Notes: generated by a model not told the origin, from the sequence alone. Shown: positions 7,865 to 17,416, counted from the first letter of the stretch. The stretch: DNA of 64,000 bases from JAJFFW01 sp038534195 (GCA_038534195.1 JBCAXE010000018.1:3748-67747); one strand, 5' to 3'. Made by a program: numbers and translations.

Positions 7865-8644
7865 ATGCGTATTCTATTGTTTCGCACCGCTTATTATTTG
7901 ACGTCGGTCTTTTTCGCGATCACCGCACTCCCGCTCCTCGCAGCGCCGACGCGACAACCGCTCTCCCGTTGGATCAGGCGCTACACGAAAACCATGGTCT
8001 ATTGGATGCGGACAATCGCCGGCATTAAGCTAACCGTGCGCGGCCGAGAGAACCTGCCGGAGGGACCGAGCATTATCGCTGCAAAACACCAAAGCTGGGG
8101 CGACGGCTTTTGCATTTTCAGCCAGATCGACGATCTCGCGTTCGTCACTGGCGATCATCTGGACCGGATTCCGCTAATCGGCGGTATCTTGCGCAAGCTT
8201 GGCGCGATTATTGTCGATAATTGCGGCGGCGCCGTGGCGCGCGCCAGGCTGGTGGACAAAGAATTGAAATTGGCCCGTGATGCGGGACGGCGCATTCTGA
8301 TTTTCCCTGAAGGCCACCTCGCCCCCGTCGGCGAAAAATATCGCTATAAACGCGGCGTATATCATATGTATACGGCTTATGATCGGCCGACCGTGCCCAT
8401 TGCGACAAATCTCGGTGTGTTCTGGCCACAGGCGCGCTGGGACCTGAAACCCGGCGAAGCGATCATCGAGTTTCTGGATCCGATCGAGCCCGGCCTTGAA
8501 AAAGAGGCCTTCATGGCGCGGCTCGAAGAAGCGGTTGAAACGCGCTCGCGCGAACTTTTGGCGGAAACCGGACACACTGTTGCGCCGTGGGACCAGCCCG
8601 CTCTGCCCGATCCCCGCAGGCGCACCGGAACCGTGGAGGCTTAA
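7865..8644 (+). CDS. 1-acyl-sn-glycerol-3-phosphate acyltransferase family (PlsC-type)
   Basis: 259 aa. A hydrophobic N-terminal segment (7-28) is followed by the catalytic HxxxxD box H75-QSWG-D80 and by the FPEG box at 147-150 (FPEGHLAP). These define the LPLAT/PlsC superfamily, which moves an acyl chain from acyl-CoA or acyl-ACP to a lysophospholipid at the inner membrane. It lies between a TetR regulator and an MFS protein that resembles lysophospholipid transporters, an arrangement like E. coli lplT-aas. It may serve lysophospholipid recycling rather than the main phosphatidate pathway; that is an inference from context. The stop and the next start are 3 bp apart. Confidence 0.88.
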   Translation: MRILLFRTAYYLTSVFFAITALPLLAAPTRQPLSRWIRRYTKTMVYWMRTIAGIKLTVRGRENLPEGPSIIAAKHQSWGDGFCIFSQIDDLAFVTGDHLDRIPLIGGILRKLGAIIVDNCGGAVARARLVDKELKLARDAGRRILIFPEGHLAPVGEKYRYKRGVYHMYTAYDRPTVPIATNLGVFWPQARWDLKPGEAIIEFLDPIEPGLEKEAFMARLEEAVETRSRELLAETGHTVAPWDQPALPDPRRRTGTVEA

Positions 8645-8647
8645 GCA

Positions 8648-10018
8648 ATGGACAATCAAAACCCTCCCGCCGAGGACGGCGTCCAACAAATGGCTGCTGC
8701 GCCGCCGCCGCTCTTCTTTCAGAAACGGTTCTGGCCGCTTTGGTCCGCTTTTTCCCTTGGCGCCTTCGCCGACAACATGCTGCGTCAGGCGCTCATCATC
8801 GGTATCTCTTTTGGCGTGATCGCCGTCAACATATTTTCTAATTCCGACGATGCGATCCCGGTGATCGGCTCGCTTTTCGCTGTCTCCATGCTCTTGTTCT
8901 CGCCGCTCGCCGGTCAGTTTGCGGATAAATACGACACAGCGATGATGGCGCGCCGCACCAAACTCATCGAGATGCTCATAATGGCTGTCGCGGCGGTCGG
9001 TTTCTTTATCGGAAACGGCCCTTTGTTAATCGGCTGCCTGTTCGCCATGGGCGTTCAGTCAGCATTTTTCTCTCCAGTACGCACCGGCGCGATGCCAAAA
9101 TATTTCGCACCGGATGAATTGATCAGGGCGAACGCTCTTTTTAATGCGGGCCTCTTCGTCGCGATCATTCTGGGTCTTCTGTTCGGCGGATTGTTCATCG
9201 AGCAACCGTCAGGCGGCGAAAAAGTTTCCGGCTTCCTGATTGGCGCATCGGTTCTCGGCTATCTTGCCGTACGCAGCGCGCCGAAAGCGGCCGCCACGGC
9301 GCCGGAATTGAAAATCGACTGGAACATATTTGCGCAGGGCGTGCGTATCTTTGGCTTCGCGCTGAAAGCGCCGGGGGTCAGCCGCCCGATGATCGGCTTT
9401 AGCCTTTTCTATTTCATGTCGACCTTTGTAACAGTGCTGTTGCCGCTTTATGTACGGGACGCGCTGGGCGGGACCGGCGCTGTCGCCACCGCCATTATGG
9501 GTCTATTCGCCATCGGCGCGGGGCTTGGCGCGATCGGCGCATCGCTCCTTTCCAAAGGCAAAAGCGGGCTTGGCTTTGCAGCGGTCGGCATCTCATCGGC
9601 CGGATTGATCACGCTTGCAATCTACGCCCTGACGGGACCGGTGGCGCTCGCCGGCGCCTCAACGGTCGCAGAGCTTTTCACCAGCCCCGCCGGTGTTGCG
9701 ATCGGCTTATGCTTCGTCGCCACGTCCGCCTCCATGGGCCTTTACATCGTTCCGTTGCAGGCGGCTGTCCAACGGCGCGCGCCGGCGGAAAAACGCGCAC
9801 GCATTCTCGCCGCGAACAATATGCTCGTGGCGGCGATGGCCTTTCTCGGATCGAACGCTGTGCTCGCGGTCACGCGCACTAGCCTGACGCCCACCGGCGC
9901 ATTCCTGATCGTCGCGGCCATGCAATTTGCGATCGCGCTTTACATGTTCCGCAGGAAACGCGCCGTAAAGGAAGGGCTCTTTGACGAGATGCTAGAAGGC
10001 GAGCGCGCTAGTCCTTGA
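8648..10018 (+). CDS. MFS transporter, LplT-like
   Basis: 456 aa with about twelve hydrophobic segments and a cytoplasmic loop around residues 210-230. Segment 1 follows QKRFWPLWSAFSLGAFADNMLRQAL, where GAFxDN is a hallmark of the lysophospholipid transporter LplT group. Later segments carry SAFFSPVRTGAMPKYF and RILAANNMLVAAMAF, also group-typical. LplT flips lysophospholipids across the inner membrane for re-acylation; here the acyltransferase would be the adjacent PlsC-type protein. The substrate is inferred from resemblance and neighbourhood. The 3' end overlaps the convergent serA gene by 11 bp. Confidence 0.85.
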   Translation: MDNQNPPAEDGVQQMAAAPPPLFFQKRFWPLWSAFSLGAFADNMLRQALIIGISFGVIAVNIFSNSDDAIPVIGSLFAVSMLLFSPLAGQFADKYDTAMMARRTKLIEMLIMAVAAVGFFIGNGPLLIGCLFAMGVQSAFFSPVRTGAMPKYFAPDELIRANALFNAGLFVAIILGLLFGGLFIEQPSGGEKVSGFLIGASVLGYLAVRSAPKAAATAPELKIDWNIFAQGVRIFGFALKAPGVSRPMIGFSLFYFMSTFVTVLLPLYVRDALGGTGAVATAIMGLFAIGAGLGAIGASLLSKGKSGLGFAAVGISSAGLITLAIYALTGPVALAGASTVAELFTSPAGVAIGLCFVATSASMGLYIVPLQAAVQRRAPAEKRARILAANNMLVAAMAFLGSNAVLAVTRTSLTPTGAFLIVAAMQFAIALYMFRRKRAVKEGLFDEMLEGERASP

Positions 10019-11588
10019 AGGCGAGCGCTTTTGCCTGCTTCACATGCTCTAGCGCACGAACGGACCCAAGGACATCTTCCGTCACCAGATTATCCACCGC
10101 CAGGAGAGCAATCGCCCCGGCGTCATTGCGGCCCAAATTAAAAGTCGCAATGTTAACACCGGCGGCGCCGAGCGCCCCGCCGAGGGCGCCGATAAAGCCG
10201 GGTTTGTCTTCGTTGGTTACATACAGCATATGCGGCGAGAAGCTCGCTTCCATTTCGACGCCCTTAATTTCGATGATGCGCGGCGAGGCCCCGAAAAGCG
10301 TGCCGGCGACCGCGCGGTCATCGCGTTCGGTGACAATGCGCAGGCGGATAATGCTGTCAAAAATCTCCGCATCATCACGATATGTCTCAGCGATTGCGAC
10401 GCCGCGCTCCTTGGCGATAATCGGCGCGTTGACAATATTCACCTCGCCCAACATGGGCTTTAGAACGCTGGCGACAGCGGCGGCGGTGAGCGGTCGCGTG
10501 TTGAGTTTGGCGACGTCGCCCGAATAAATGATCTCAATCGCCTTGACGCTCGTCTCGGTCAGCTGCCCGGCGAAGGCGCCAAGATGTTCAGCGAGGCTGA
10601 TAAAAGGTTTCAGCTTCGGCGCTTCCTCAGCCGTGATCGACGGCATGTTGAGCGCATTGGTGACCGCGCCTTTGACAAGATAGTCCGCCATCTGTTCGGC
10701 GACTTGTATCGCCACATTTTCCTGGGCTTCACGGGTCGACGCCCCAAGGTGCGGCGTCGCCACAACGCGGTCATGGCCGAACAGTGGATGGTCCGTAGCC
10801 GGCTCAGAAGCAAAGACGTCGAGCGCCGCCGCCGCCACATGGCCGCTGTCCAGCGCGTCCTTGAGAGCCTCCTCATCGAGAAGGCCGCCGCGCGCGCAAT
10901 TGACGATCTGTACGCCTTCGCGGGTCTTCGCGATATTTTCCTCGCTGAGGATATTCCGGGTCTGGTCGGTCAGCGGCGTGTGGAGGGAAATAATATTGGC
11001 GCGCGCCAGTAGCGAATCGAGATCGACCTTTTCAACGCCGATCTCTTCAGCGCGTTGATCGGTCAAAAACGGGTCGTATGCGATCACATGCATTTTCAAA
11101 CCCATGGCGCGGTCAGCAACAATCGAGCCGATATTGCCACATCCGATGAGGCCCAGCGTTTTGCCGAACAGCTCGGCGCCCATAAATTTCGACTTTTCCC
11201 ATTTTCCGGCATGAGTCGATTCATTAGCCTGCGGAATTTTACGCGCCAGGGAAAACATCATTGCGATCGCGTGTTCGGCTGTCGTGATCGCATTGCCGAA
11301 CGGCGTGTTCATAACAACGACGCCGGCCGCCGTGGCCGCATCAATGTTGATATTGTCAACGCCGATCCCGGCGCGTCCGATGACTTTCAGATTGCGCCCC
11401 TTCGCGATCATTGCGGGCGTCGCCTTTGTCGCAGACCGGACGGCGAGCCCGTCATAGTCGGCGATCATATCGAGGAGTTTGTCAGGCTCCTTACCGAGAC
11501 CCGGTTGATAATCGACATCGACGCCGCGCTCCTTGAAGATGTTGACGGCGGTTTCGCTCAAGGCGTCAGAAATCAGAACTTTAGGCAT
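10008..11588 (-). CDS. serA: D-3-phosphoglycerate dehydrogenase
   Basis: 526 aa, the long form of the enzyme that commits 3-phosphoglycerate to serine synthesis. The substrate/nucleotide-binding domain contains GRAGIGVDNINIDAA, the NAD-binding GLIGCGNIGS loop, and the catalytic region NCARGGLLDEEAL and TPHLGASTREAQ. After ~320 comes the intervening (ASB) domain and a C-terminal ACT domain (~455-526) that in this family senses L-serine. It follows serC by 48 bp on the same strand, forming a serC-serA operon. Its 3' end overlaps the MFS gene by 11 bp. Confidence 0.97.
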   Translation of the reverse strand: MPKVLISDALSETAVNIFKERGVDVDYQPGLGKEPDKLLDMIADYDGLAVRSATKATPAMIAKGRNLKVIGRAGIGVDNINIDAATAAGVVVMNTPFGNAITTAEHAIAMMFSLARKIPQANESTHAGKWEKSKFMGAELFGKTLGLIGCGNIGSIVADRAMGLKMHVIAYDPFLTDQRAEEIGVEKVDLDSLLARANIISLHTPLTDQTRNILSEENIAKTREGVQIVNCARGGLLDEEALKDALDSGHVAAAALDVFASEPATDHPLFGHDRVVATPHLGASTREAQENVAIQVAEQMADYLVKGAVTNALNMPSITAEEAPKLKPFISLAEHLGAFAGQLTETSVKAIEIIYSGDVAKLNTRPLTAAAVASVLKPMLGEVNIVNAPIIAKERGVAIAETYRDDAEIFDSIIRLRIVTERDDRAVAGTLFGASPRIIEIKGVEMEASFSPHMLYVTNEDKPGFIGALGGALGAAGVNIATFNLGRNDAGAIALLAVDNLVTEDVLGSVRALEHVKQAKALAFKD

Positions 11589-11636
11589 GGGGAATGCTCC
11601 AGAAAAAACAGTGAATGAGAGAAAGAAAAAACGAGT

Positions 11637-12797
11637 TTAGAGCGCGGCCGATTTGGCCGCCTCAAACGCCCAGTCGAGCCACGGGCAAAGCGCTTCGATG
11701 TCCGATTGCTCGACAGTGGAGCCGCACCAGATGCGAAGGCCGGGCGGCGCGTCGCGATAGCCGCCAATGTCGTAGGCGGCCTCTTCTTCGCCGAGCAGCG
11801 CTTCCATTTTTTTCACGAAGGCCCGCTGCGCCGCCTCGTCGAGACCGGAAAATACCGGGTCGGTGATCTTCAGGCAGACTGATGTGTTCGACTGGGTCGC
11901 CTCATCTTCCGCAAGGAAATCAATCCAGTCCGTTTCGCGCACCCAGGCGGAAAGCGCTGCGGCGTTCGCGTCGGCGCGCGCGCACAAGCCGGACAAGCCA
12001 CCAACCGATGCGCCCCAGTCCAGCGCGTCGATATAATCCTCAACGCACAACATAGACGGGGTATTAATCGTCGCGCCTGAAAAGACCCCCTCGATCAGTT
12101 TTCCACCTTTTGTCAGACGGAAAATTTTCGGGAGCGGCCAGGAAGGCGTGTAGGTCTCAAGGCGCTCCACAGCGCGCGGCCCGAGGATCAAGACGCCATG
12201 CGCCGCCTCGCCGCCCATGACTTTCTGCCAGGAAAAGGTCACGACATCGAGCTTCGCCCAATCGAGGTGCTGCGCGAACGCCGCCGAGGTGGCGTCGCAA
12301 ATGACAACGCCCTCGCGCTCCGCGGCGATCCAGTCGGCGTCAGGCACCCGAACGCCCGACGTGGTTCCGTTCCACGTGAAGACAACATCATGACCCGGAT
12401 CAACATCGCCGAGCGCAGGTAAAGCGCCGTAGGGCGCTGTCATCACCCGCGCGTCGAGCTCCAACTGCTTGACAGCATCGGTCACCCAGCCCTGGCCAAA
12501 ACTTTCCCACGCGAGCATGTCCACCGGGCGCGCGCCCAGCATCGACCACATCGCCATCTCTACTGCGCCCGTATCAGACGCCGGCACAATGCCGATGCGA
12601 TAGTCTTCCGGAACTTCAAGAATTGCCCGCGTCTTATCAATCGCTTCCTGAAGGCGCGTTTTGCCGACCTTCGAGCGATGGGATCGTCCGAGCGTCGCCG
12701 CATTCAGGTTTTCGGGGGTCCATCCGGGTCGCTTAACGCAAGGTCCAGACGAAAAAGAAGGCCGCGCTGGACGCGCCGCCGGTTTGGAATCTGTCAT
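11637..12797 (-). CDS. serC: Phosphoserine aminotransferase
   Basis: 386 aa, class V aminotransferase that makes phosphoserine from 3-phosphohydroxypyruvate with glutamate. It is of the alphaproteobacterial/methanogen-like subtype, with RPSFSSGPCVKRPGW at the N-terminus and RSHRSKVGKTRLQ near residue 38. The PLP Schiff-base lysine is K192 in FSWQKVMGGE. First gene of serC-serA. The leader holds two small hairpins, and the second covers part of the Shine-Dalgarno (see 12806-12844). Confidence 0.96.
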   Translation of the reverse strand: MTDSKPAARPARPSFSSGPCVKRPGWTPENLNAATLGRSHRSKVGKTRLQEAIDKTRAILEVPEDYRIGIVPASDTGAVEMAMWSMLGARPVDMLAWESFGQGWVTDAVKQLELDARVMTAPYGALPALGDVDPGHDVVFTWNGTTSGVRVPDADWIAAEREGVVICDATSAAFAQHLDWAKLDVVTFSWQKVMGGEAAHGVLILGPRAVERLETYTPSWPLPKIFRLTKGGKLIEGVFSGATINTPSMLCVEDYIDALDWGASVGGLSGLCARADANAAALSAWVRETDWIDFLAEDEATQSNTSVCLKITDPVFSGLDEAAQRAFVKKMEALLGEEEAAYDIGGYRDAPPGLRIWCGSTVEQSDIEALCPWLDWAFEAAKSAAL

Positions 12798-12805
12798 GTT
12801 AAACT

Positions 12806-12844
12806 CCTATCCTCACAGATAGGTCGCGCTTCGTTGGGGAAGCG
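12806..12844 (-). ncRNA. Candidate serC leader RNA (two hairpins, second masks the Shine-Dalgarno)
   Basis: In the minus-strand mRNA just before serC, one hairpin has arms at 12839-12844 and 12827-12832 (CGCTTC/GAAGCG, 6-nt loop). A second has arms at 12818-12823 and 12806-12811 (CCTATC/GATAGG, 6-nt loop). The 3' arm of the second overlaps the ribosome-binding sequence AGGAG, 8-9 nt from the ATG. A hairpin element upstream of serC-serA operons in alphaproteobacteria is a described motif (Rfam 'serC'). Position and SD-masking fit; I could not score it against the model. Confidence 0.5.
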
Positions 12845-13009
12845 TGGCCCACCCCGCTTATCCGGCAGCCAGCGCGCGAAGTCAAAGACTTTATTGCAGC
12901 GCAATATGCTAAGACGCGCCAAATATTCTAATCAACGTGCGAGAGAACATCGCTTGACCGCCGGCATGGCGCCGCATAGCTCTCGGCCTCGCAATCGAAG
13001 GCAGCACAA

Positions 13010-13990
13010 ATGGCGTCTCAATCCGCGACTAACAGGCCTGAAGGATCGGCAACCGCCTTTGACTGGGCGCTGTTCCTTATCCTTGTGATTGTCGGCGGTT
13101 CTTCCTTCGCGATGATCCGCGGCGCCCTCGATTCCGTGCCGCCAGCGGTCGTCACAGTCGCGAGGTTATGGGTCGGCGCGATTTTTCTCTACGCCATTAT
13201 GAAGCAAGCCGGCCGCAAATTTCCGCCGCTATTCATCTCGGAAAGCAACCGCACGGCCTTGCAGGAAGAATGGCGATGGATGCTCGCGGTCAGCGTCATC
13301 GGCTATATCTTTCCTTTTTTTGTTTTTCCGTGGGCGCAGCAATTTGTGGAAAGCGGCCTCGCCGGCGTTTACATGGCGTTCATGCCGATCTGGACGGTGG
13401 TGCTCGCCTATTTTTTCGCTGGGGAAACGTTGGGATCAAGAAAGATTGTCGGCATCGGGTTAGGCTTCGCGGGCGTCATGATTCTCCTCGGCCCTGAGGT
13501 GATCGATGGGATCGGGCGAAGCGGCGTCCTTGCGCAAGTCATGATCTTGCTCGCAACCGTCTGTTACGCTGCGGCCGCCGTTATTGCGCGACGCGCGCCT
13601 CCGATCCGCCCGCGAGTCTTCGCAACGGGGACGCTCCTGTGCGCAGCGGTCCTGTCGACGCCGGCGCTCTTTCTCACCGACCTGAAAACGGACCAATGGA
13701 CACTGGCGGGCGTTGCGAATGTCATCTTGCTCGGTCTGGGCCCCACGGGGCTCGCCGGAATCTTATTGATTATCCTGATCCAGCGGGTCGGCGCCGGGTT
13801 TATGGGCCTCGCCAACTATGTGACCCCTGTCTGGGCCGTCATTTTGGGCGCCGTCCTTTTTCAGGAGCGCCTGGAAGCGACCGTGTTCCTAGCGCTCGCC
13901 GTCATTCTCGCTGGCGTCGCCATCAGCCAACGGCGTGCGCGAAAAGACGCGACGCTGGCCCCCGACGTTTCGGCTCAAACGAAAATCTGA
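13010..13990 (+). CDS. EamA/DMT-family transporter
   Basis: 326 aa with about ten hydrophobic segments arranged as two EamA repeats (roughly 15-145 and 165-305). Segment motifs such as GGSSFAMIRGALDSVPPA, ESGLAGVYMAFMPIWT and GAGFMGLANYVTPVWA are typical of drug/metabolite transporters of the RhaT/EamA type at the inner membrane. The start ATG at 13010 is used; the upstream 210 bp is shared with the divergent serC leader. The substrate cannot be told from sequence. Stop overlaps the end of the convergent PhzF-family gene by 16 bp. Confidence 0.9.
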   Translation: MASQSATNRPEGSATAFDWALFLILVIVGGSSFAMIRGALDSVPPAVVTVARLWVGAIFLYAIMKQAGRKFPPLFISESNRTALQEEWRWMLAVSVIGYIFPFFVFPWAQQFVESGLAGVYMAFMPIWTVVLAYFFAGETLGSRKIVGIGLGFAGVMILLGPEVIDGIGRSGVLAQVMILLATVCYAAAAVIARRAPPIRPRVFATGTLLCAAVLSTPALFLTDLKTDQWTLAGVANVILLGLGPTGLAGILLIILIQRVGAGFMGLANYVTPVWAVILGAVLFQERLEATVFLALAVILAGVAISQRRARKDATLAPDVSAQTKI

Positions 13991-14862
13991 CCCTTTTGAA
14001 CCGGCACGGCGGCGCCCCCGATAGCGACGGCCTCAACGGCGCCGTTCTTTATCGTGACTGTCGCGTGAATGCGGCTTGGACGTCCCATCTCGAATCCCTG
14101 CTCGATCACCCATTCATGCGCGCCGTCTTCCAGGGATTGGCTTAACGCAATCTGCCCGGGGAACGCGGCCGCCGCCGACCCGGTCGCCGGGTCTTCGGGA
14201 ATGCCTGCGTCCGGGGCGAACATACGCGCATGATAGGCGGCGTCCGCCGCTTCCCCACCCTCCGCATAAAGATAAACGCCAACCGTATTGGCGAGCCTCA
14301 GCGCATCAAACGCCGCGCTGTCGATATGGGCCCGGCGCACGTCCGGCAGCGACGCACGCGCATAAACATAATCAGCGCCAGCGCCGATCAATCGCGGCTG
14401 GTGCGCGGTGCGATCAATCGATCCGGCCGGTAAGCTGAGCGCGGCCTCCAGCGCCTCAGCCGTCGGCGCACCGTCGCGGGCTCGCGGCAGGTTCGGGTTT
14501 TCGAAGGCTGCGAAGGGCGCATCGCCATCCATCTTGAGCGTCACGGGAAACAACCCTGCGGTTAATTCAAGCGTCAGCCGGTCAGTGATATTAAGCGCAC
14601 GCGCCAACGCGATAGACGTTCCCACTGTCGGGTGTCCGGCGAACGGCATCTCATAGCCCAACGTAAAAATCCTGACGCGCGCCGTATTATTGGCGTCCTC
14701 GGGCGGCAAAATGAATGTTGTTTCCGAAAGATTGAATTCGCGTGTGATGGTTTGCATATCTTCAGATGTCAGGCCTTCGGCGTCAAAGACCACCGCCAAC
14801 TGGTTCCCGGCGAATTTCTCGTCCGTAAACACATCATATGTCTCAAATGGATAAGCGCGCAT
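13975..14862 (-). CDS. PhzF-family isomerase/epimerase-like protein
   Basis: 295 aa of the PhzF/DapF-like two-lobe fold. The N-terminus has YDVFTDEKFAGNQLAVV, the catalytic glutamate is E47 in FNLSETTF, and GHPTVGTS follows near residue 78. The second lobe has the family's EDPATGSAAAA stretch. PhzF proteins include an isomerase of phenazine biosynthesis, but most members stand alone with unknown substrates. There is no other phenazine gene here, so a phenazine role is not supported. Convergent with the DMT transporter. Confidence 0.9.
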   Translation of the reverse strand: MRAYPFETYDVFTDEKFAGNQLAVVFDAEGLTSEDMQTITREFNLSETTFILPPEDANNTARVRIFTLGYEMPFAGHPTVGTSIALARALNITDRLTLELTAGLFPVTLKMDGDAPFAAFENPNLPRARDGAPTAEALEAALSLPAGSIDRTAHQPRLIGAGADYVYARASLPDVRRAHIDSAAFDALRLANTVGVYLYAEGGEAADAAYHARMFAPDAGIPEDPATGSAAAAFPGQIALSQSLEDGAHEWVIEQGFEMGRPSRIHATVTIKNGAVEAVAIGGAAVPVQKGQIFV

Positions 14863-14934
14863 CGGTTTCTCCCGGTCTCAGGCGGTTTGCGACAATGATA
14901 TCACGCCGAAAAGGCGCGCTGGCAAACCAGTTTT

Positions 14935-15756
14935 TCAGGACGCTTTATCAGGATCATTCGTCCAGGCGGGCCCATGCGGCGTGTGATTTAGCGGCCCTGC
15001 GCCAGCGCCGAGGCCAGGCGCCGCCTCAATCGCGCTGCGCACATAGGCGATCGAGCGCCCGACGGCTTCTTTCCGGTCAAACCCAAGCGAGAGGTGGGCC
15101 GCGACCGCTGACGCAAGCGTACATCCGGTTCCGTGGGTCGATGTCGTTGCAAGCCGTGGGTTTTCAAATCTCGTGACGCCGGATTTCGCAACCAGCACGT
15201 CGGTCACCGCGCCGCCGTCAAGATGGCCGCCTTTGACAAGCGCAGCCGCGGCCCCGGCGGCGCAAAGCGCCTTGCCTGCGGCGACGAGATCGTCAGGGCC
15301 GTCGATTGTCGTCCCGGTCAATGCACCCGCTTCGTCGGTGTTCGGCGTCACCAAAGCGGCGAGCGGCACAAGGTGCGCTTTCATGGCGTCGACCATACCG
15401 GCCCCGGCGAGCGCATCACCGCTGGTGGCCACAAGGACAGGATCCAGCACGAGCGGGACGCCGGGCGCTTCTCGTTTCAACGCCTCGGCGATGGCCTCCG
15501 CTGCGGCCACGTCGCCGATCATTCCAACCTTAATGACGTCAGCGCCGATATCGCTCAAGACAGCAACAATCTGCTCACGGATGAACGCTGCATCCAATTG
15601 GCGGACATCAAAAACGCCCTTCGTATTTTGGACGGTCAGGGCCGTGATCGCGGCGGCGGCGTATCCGCCGAGCGCCGTGATCGTCTTGATGTCGGCCTGG
15701 ACGCCGGCCCCGCCGGAGGGGTCCGACCCGGCGATGACAAGAACTCGGCCCGTCAT
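14935..15756 (-). CDS. thiD: Hydroxymethylpyrimidine/phosphomethylpyrimidine kinase
   Basis: 273 aa ribokinase-fold enzyme that phosphorylates HMP and HMP-P in thiamine synthesis. It starts with IAGSDPSGGAGVQADIKTITA and AITALTVQNTKGV, has DPVLVATSGD in the middle, and ends with the ATP-site segment TTSTHGTGCTLASAVAAHL. The lengths and motifs are those of a single-domain ThiD. No TPP riboswitch was seen upstream. thiE is elsewhere in the window (33065-33724), so thiamine genes are dispersed. Divergent from a small membrane protein (88 bp). Confidence 0.95.
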   Translation of the reverse strand: MTGRVLVIAGSDPSGGAGVQADIKTITALGGYAAAAITALTVQNTKGVFDVRQLDAAFIREQIVAVLSDIGADVIKVGMIGDVAAAEAIAEALKREAPGVPLVLDPVLVATSGDALAGAGMVDAMKAHLVPLAALVTPNTDEAGALTGTTIDGPDDLVAAGKALCAAGAAAALVKGGHLDGGAVTDVLVAKSGVTRFENPRLATTSTHGTGCTLASAVAAHLSLGFDRKEAVGRSIAYVRSAIEAAPGLGAGAGPLNHTPHGPAWTNDPDKAS

Positions 15757-15843
15757 CGCCGCAAACCCATCTTAAAGACGCCCGAATTTGAAATTACCTC
15801 ACGCGCAAGGCTCAGGGGCGCCGCCAACGCCACGGAGAGACGC

Positions 15844-16038
15844 ATGGCTTTTAACAAATTGATCTGGATCGGACTGTTCTGTTGCATCGGCGCGCTGATT
15901 GTAAACCTGTTTCCGAAACTCACCTTCGATCTCGGCATGAACCCAGCGGGCGCATGGATGATCTTCACATTCGGATTGTTCCTGATCATGGCGTCCCTCG
16001 CCGTCACCCTTAAGGGCCGCGGACCGGGCGAGCAATAG
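15844..16038 (+). CDS. Small two-helix membrane protein
   Basis: 64 aa from ATG 15844, preceded at proper distance by GGAGAG. Two hydrophobic helices are clear: about residues 6-24 (LIWIGLFCCIGALIVNLF) and 36-57 (AWMIFTFGLFLIMASLAV), with a charged GRGPGEQ tail. I do not recognise the family. It lies alone between divergent thiD and convergent glmM (7 bp). A longer frame exists upstream but is antisense to thiD. The ribosome-binding site and membrane pattern make it likely real. Confidence 0.65.
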   Translation: MAFNKLIWIGLFCCIGALIVNLFPKLTFDLGMNPAGAWMIFTFGLFLIMASLAVTLKGRGPGEQ

Positions 16039-16045
16039 CGGGCGA

Positions 16046-17416
16046 TCAGGCTTTGACAGCCGCGATTACATCGCAAATCTCACGCACGACGCGCTGCACG
16101 AGATCGTTATTCTCGCCCTCGGCCATAACGCGGATCACAGGCTCCGTTCCTGACTTGCGGATCACAAGACGGCCCTTCGCGCCAAGCGCGTCTTCCCCCG
16201 CTTTTATGGCGGCGGCGACTTTCGCGTCGCCAAGCGGGTCGCCGCCCGCGTAGCGAATGTTTTCCAGAAGCTGTGGGAACGGATCAAAGCTGTTGCACGC
16301 CTCGCTCACCTTGACGCCTTCTTCCGCCACAACCGCCAAGACTTGAAGCGCTGTCACGAGGCCGTCGCCTGTCGTCGCGTGGTCGCTTAAGATGACATGT
16401 CCTGACGGCTCGCCGCCCACATTGACGCCGCGGCTACGCATTTCTTCGACCACGTACCGGTCGCCGACTTTTGTGCGGACGAGGTCAAGCTTCTGGCTTT
16501 CGAGATATTTCTCAAATCCAAGGTTTGACATGACCGTGGAGACGACAGCGCCGCCTTTAAGCTTACCCTTGCGCGACCAGGATCGCGCGATCAACGCCAG
16601 GATCTGGTCGCCGTCGATGATCTCGCCTTTTTCGTCGGAGATGATGACGCGGTCCGCGTCGCCGTCGAGCGCGATCCCAATATCGGCGCGATATTCAAGA
16701 ACCGCATCCCGCATTCTTTTCGTCGATGTGGAGCCGCATTCGTCATTGATGTTGAACCCGTTCGGCTCAACGCCGAGCGTTTTCGTATCGGCGCCGAGCT
16801 CCCACAGGACCGTTGGCGCGACCTTGTAGGCGGCGCCGTTGGCGCAATCGATAACCACGCGCAATCCGTCGAGCGAAAGACTTTTCGGAAACGTGTTCTT
16901 GGCGAATTCAATATAGCGTGCGCCTGCGTCATCGATGCGCGTGACGCGCCCGAGATCGCGCGGCGCTGCGAGATTCTTCTCAAGGCTCTCATCCATGAAC
17001 CGCTCGATTTGCAGTTCGGTTTCATCGGAGAGCTTATACCCGTCAGGGCCGAAAAATTTGACCCCATTATCATGATACGGATTATGAGAGGCTGAAATCA
17101 TGACGCCAAGATCAGCGCGCAACGAGCGCGTCAACATCGCCATCGCCGGCGTCGGCAATGGGCCGAGCAGGAAGACATCCATACCGGAGGCGGCGAATCC
17201 CGCTGTTAACGCTGGTTCAATCATGTAGCCGGAAAGGCGCGTATCTTTGCCGATCACCACACGGTGACGGTGGGCGCCGTTTTTGAACGCGCGGCCTGCG
17301 GCGACGCCAAGGCGCATGATCGCGTCCGGCGCCATGGGGCCGGCGTTCGCGAGGCCGCGGACGCCGTCAGTGCCGAATATCTTGCGTTCGCCAGAAATAT
17401 GATCATCTCCGCGCAT
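16046..17416 (-). CDS. glmM: Phosphoglucosamine mutase
   Basis: 456 aa, makes glucosamine-1-phosphate for UDP-GlcNAc, hence peptidoglycan and lipid A. FGTDGVRGLAN at the N-terminus, the phosphoserine loop ISASHNPYHDNG (serine 110), the metal-binding DGDADR near ~245 and the C-terminal RKSGTEPVIRVM are all present. GGGAG precedes the ATG. Last gene of the minus-strand ybgC-tol-pal-tilS-ftsH-folP-glmM run that is conserved in alphaproteobacteria. Confidence 0.97.
   Translation of the reverse strand: MRGDDHISGERKIFGTDGVRGLANAGPMAPDAIMRLGVAAGRAFKNGAHRHRVVIGKDTRLSGYMIEPALTAGFAASGMDVFLLGPLPTPAMAMLTRSLRADLGVMISASHNPYHDNGVKFFGPDGYKLSDETELQIERFMDESLEKNLAAPRDLGRVTRIDDAGARYIEFAKNTFPKSLSLDGLRVVIDCANGAAYKVAPTVLWELGADTKTLGVEPNGFNINDECGSTSTKRMRDAVLEYRADIGIALDGDADRVIISDEKGEIIDGDQILALIARSWSRKGKLKGGAVVSTVMSNLGFEKYLESQKLDLVRTKVGDRYVVEEMRSRGVNVGGEPSGHVILSDHATTGDGLVTALQVLAVVAEEGVKVSEACNSFDPFPQLLENIRYAGGDPLGDAKVAAAIKAGEDALGAKGRLVIRKSGTEPVIRVMAEGENNDLVQRVVREICDVIAAVKA

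Noticed and set aside
13975..14862. Phenazine biosynthesis from the PhzF-family gene
   Set aside because: No other phenazine gene nearby; PhzF-like proteins are common without phenazines.
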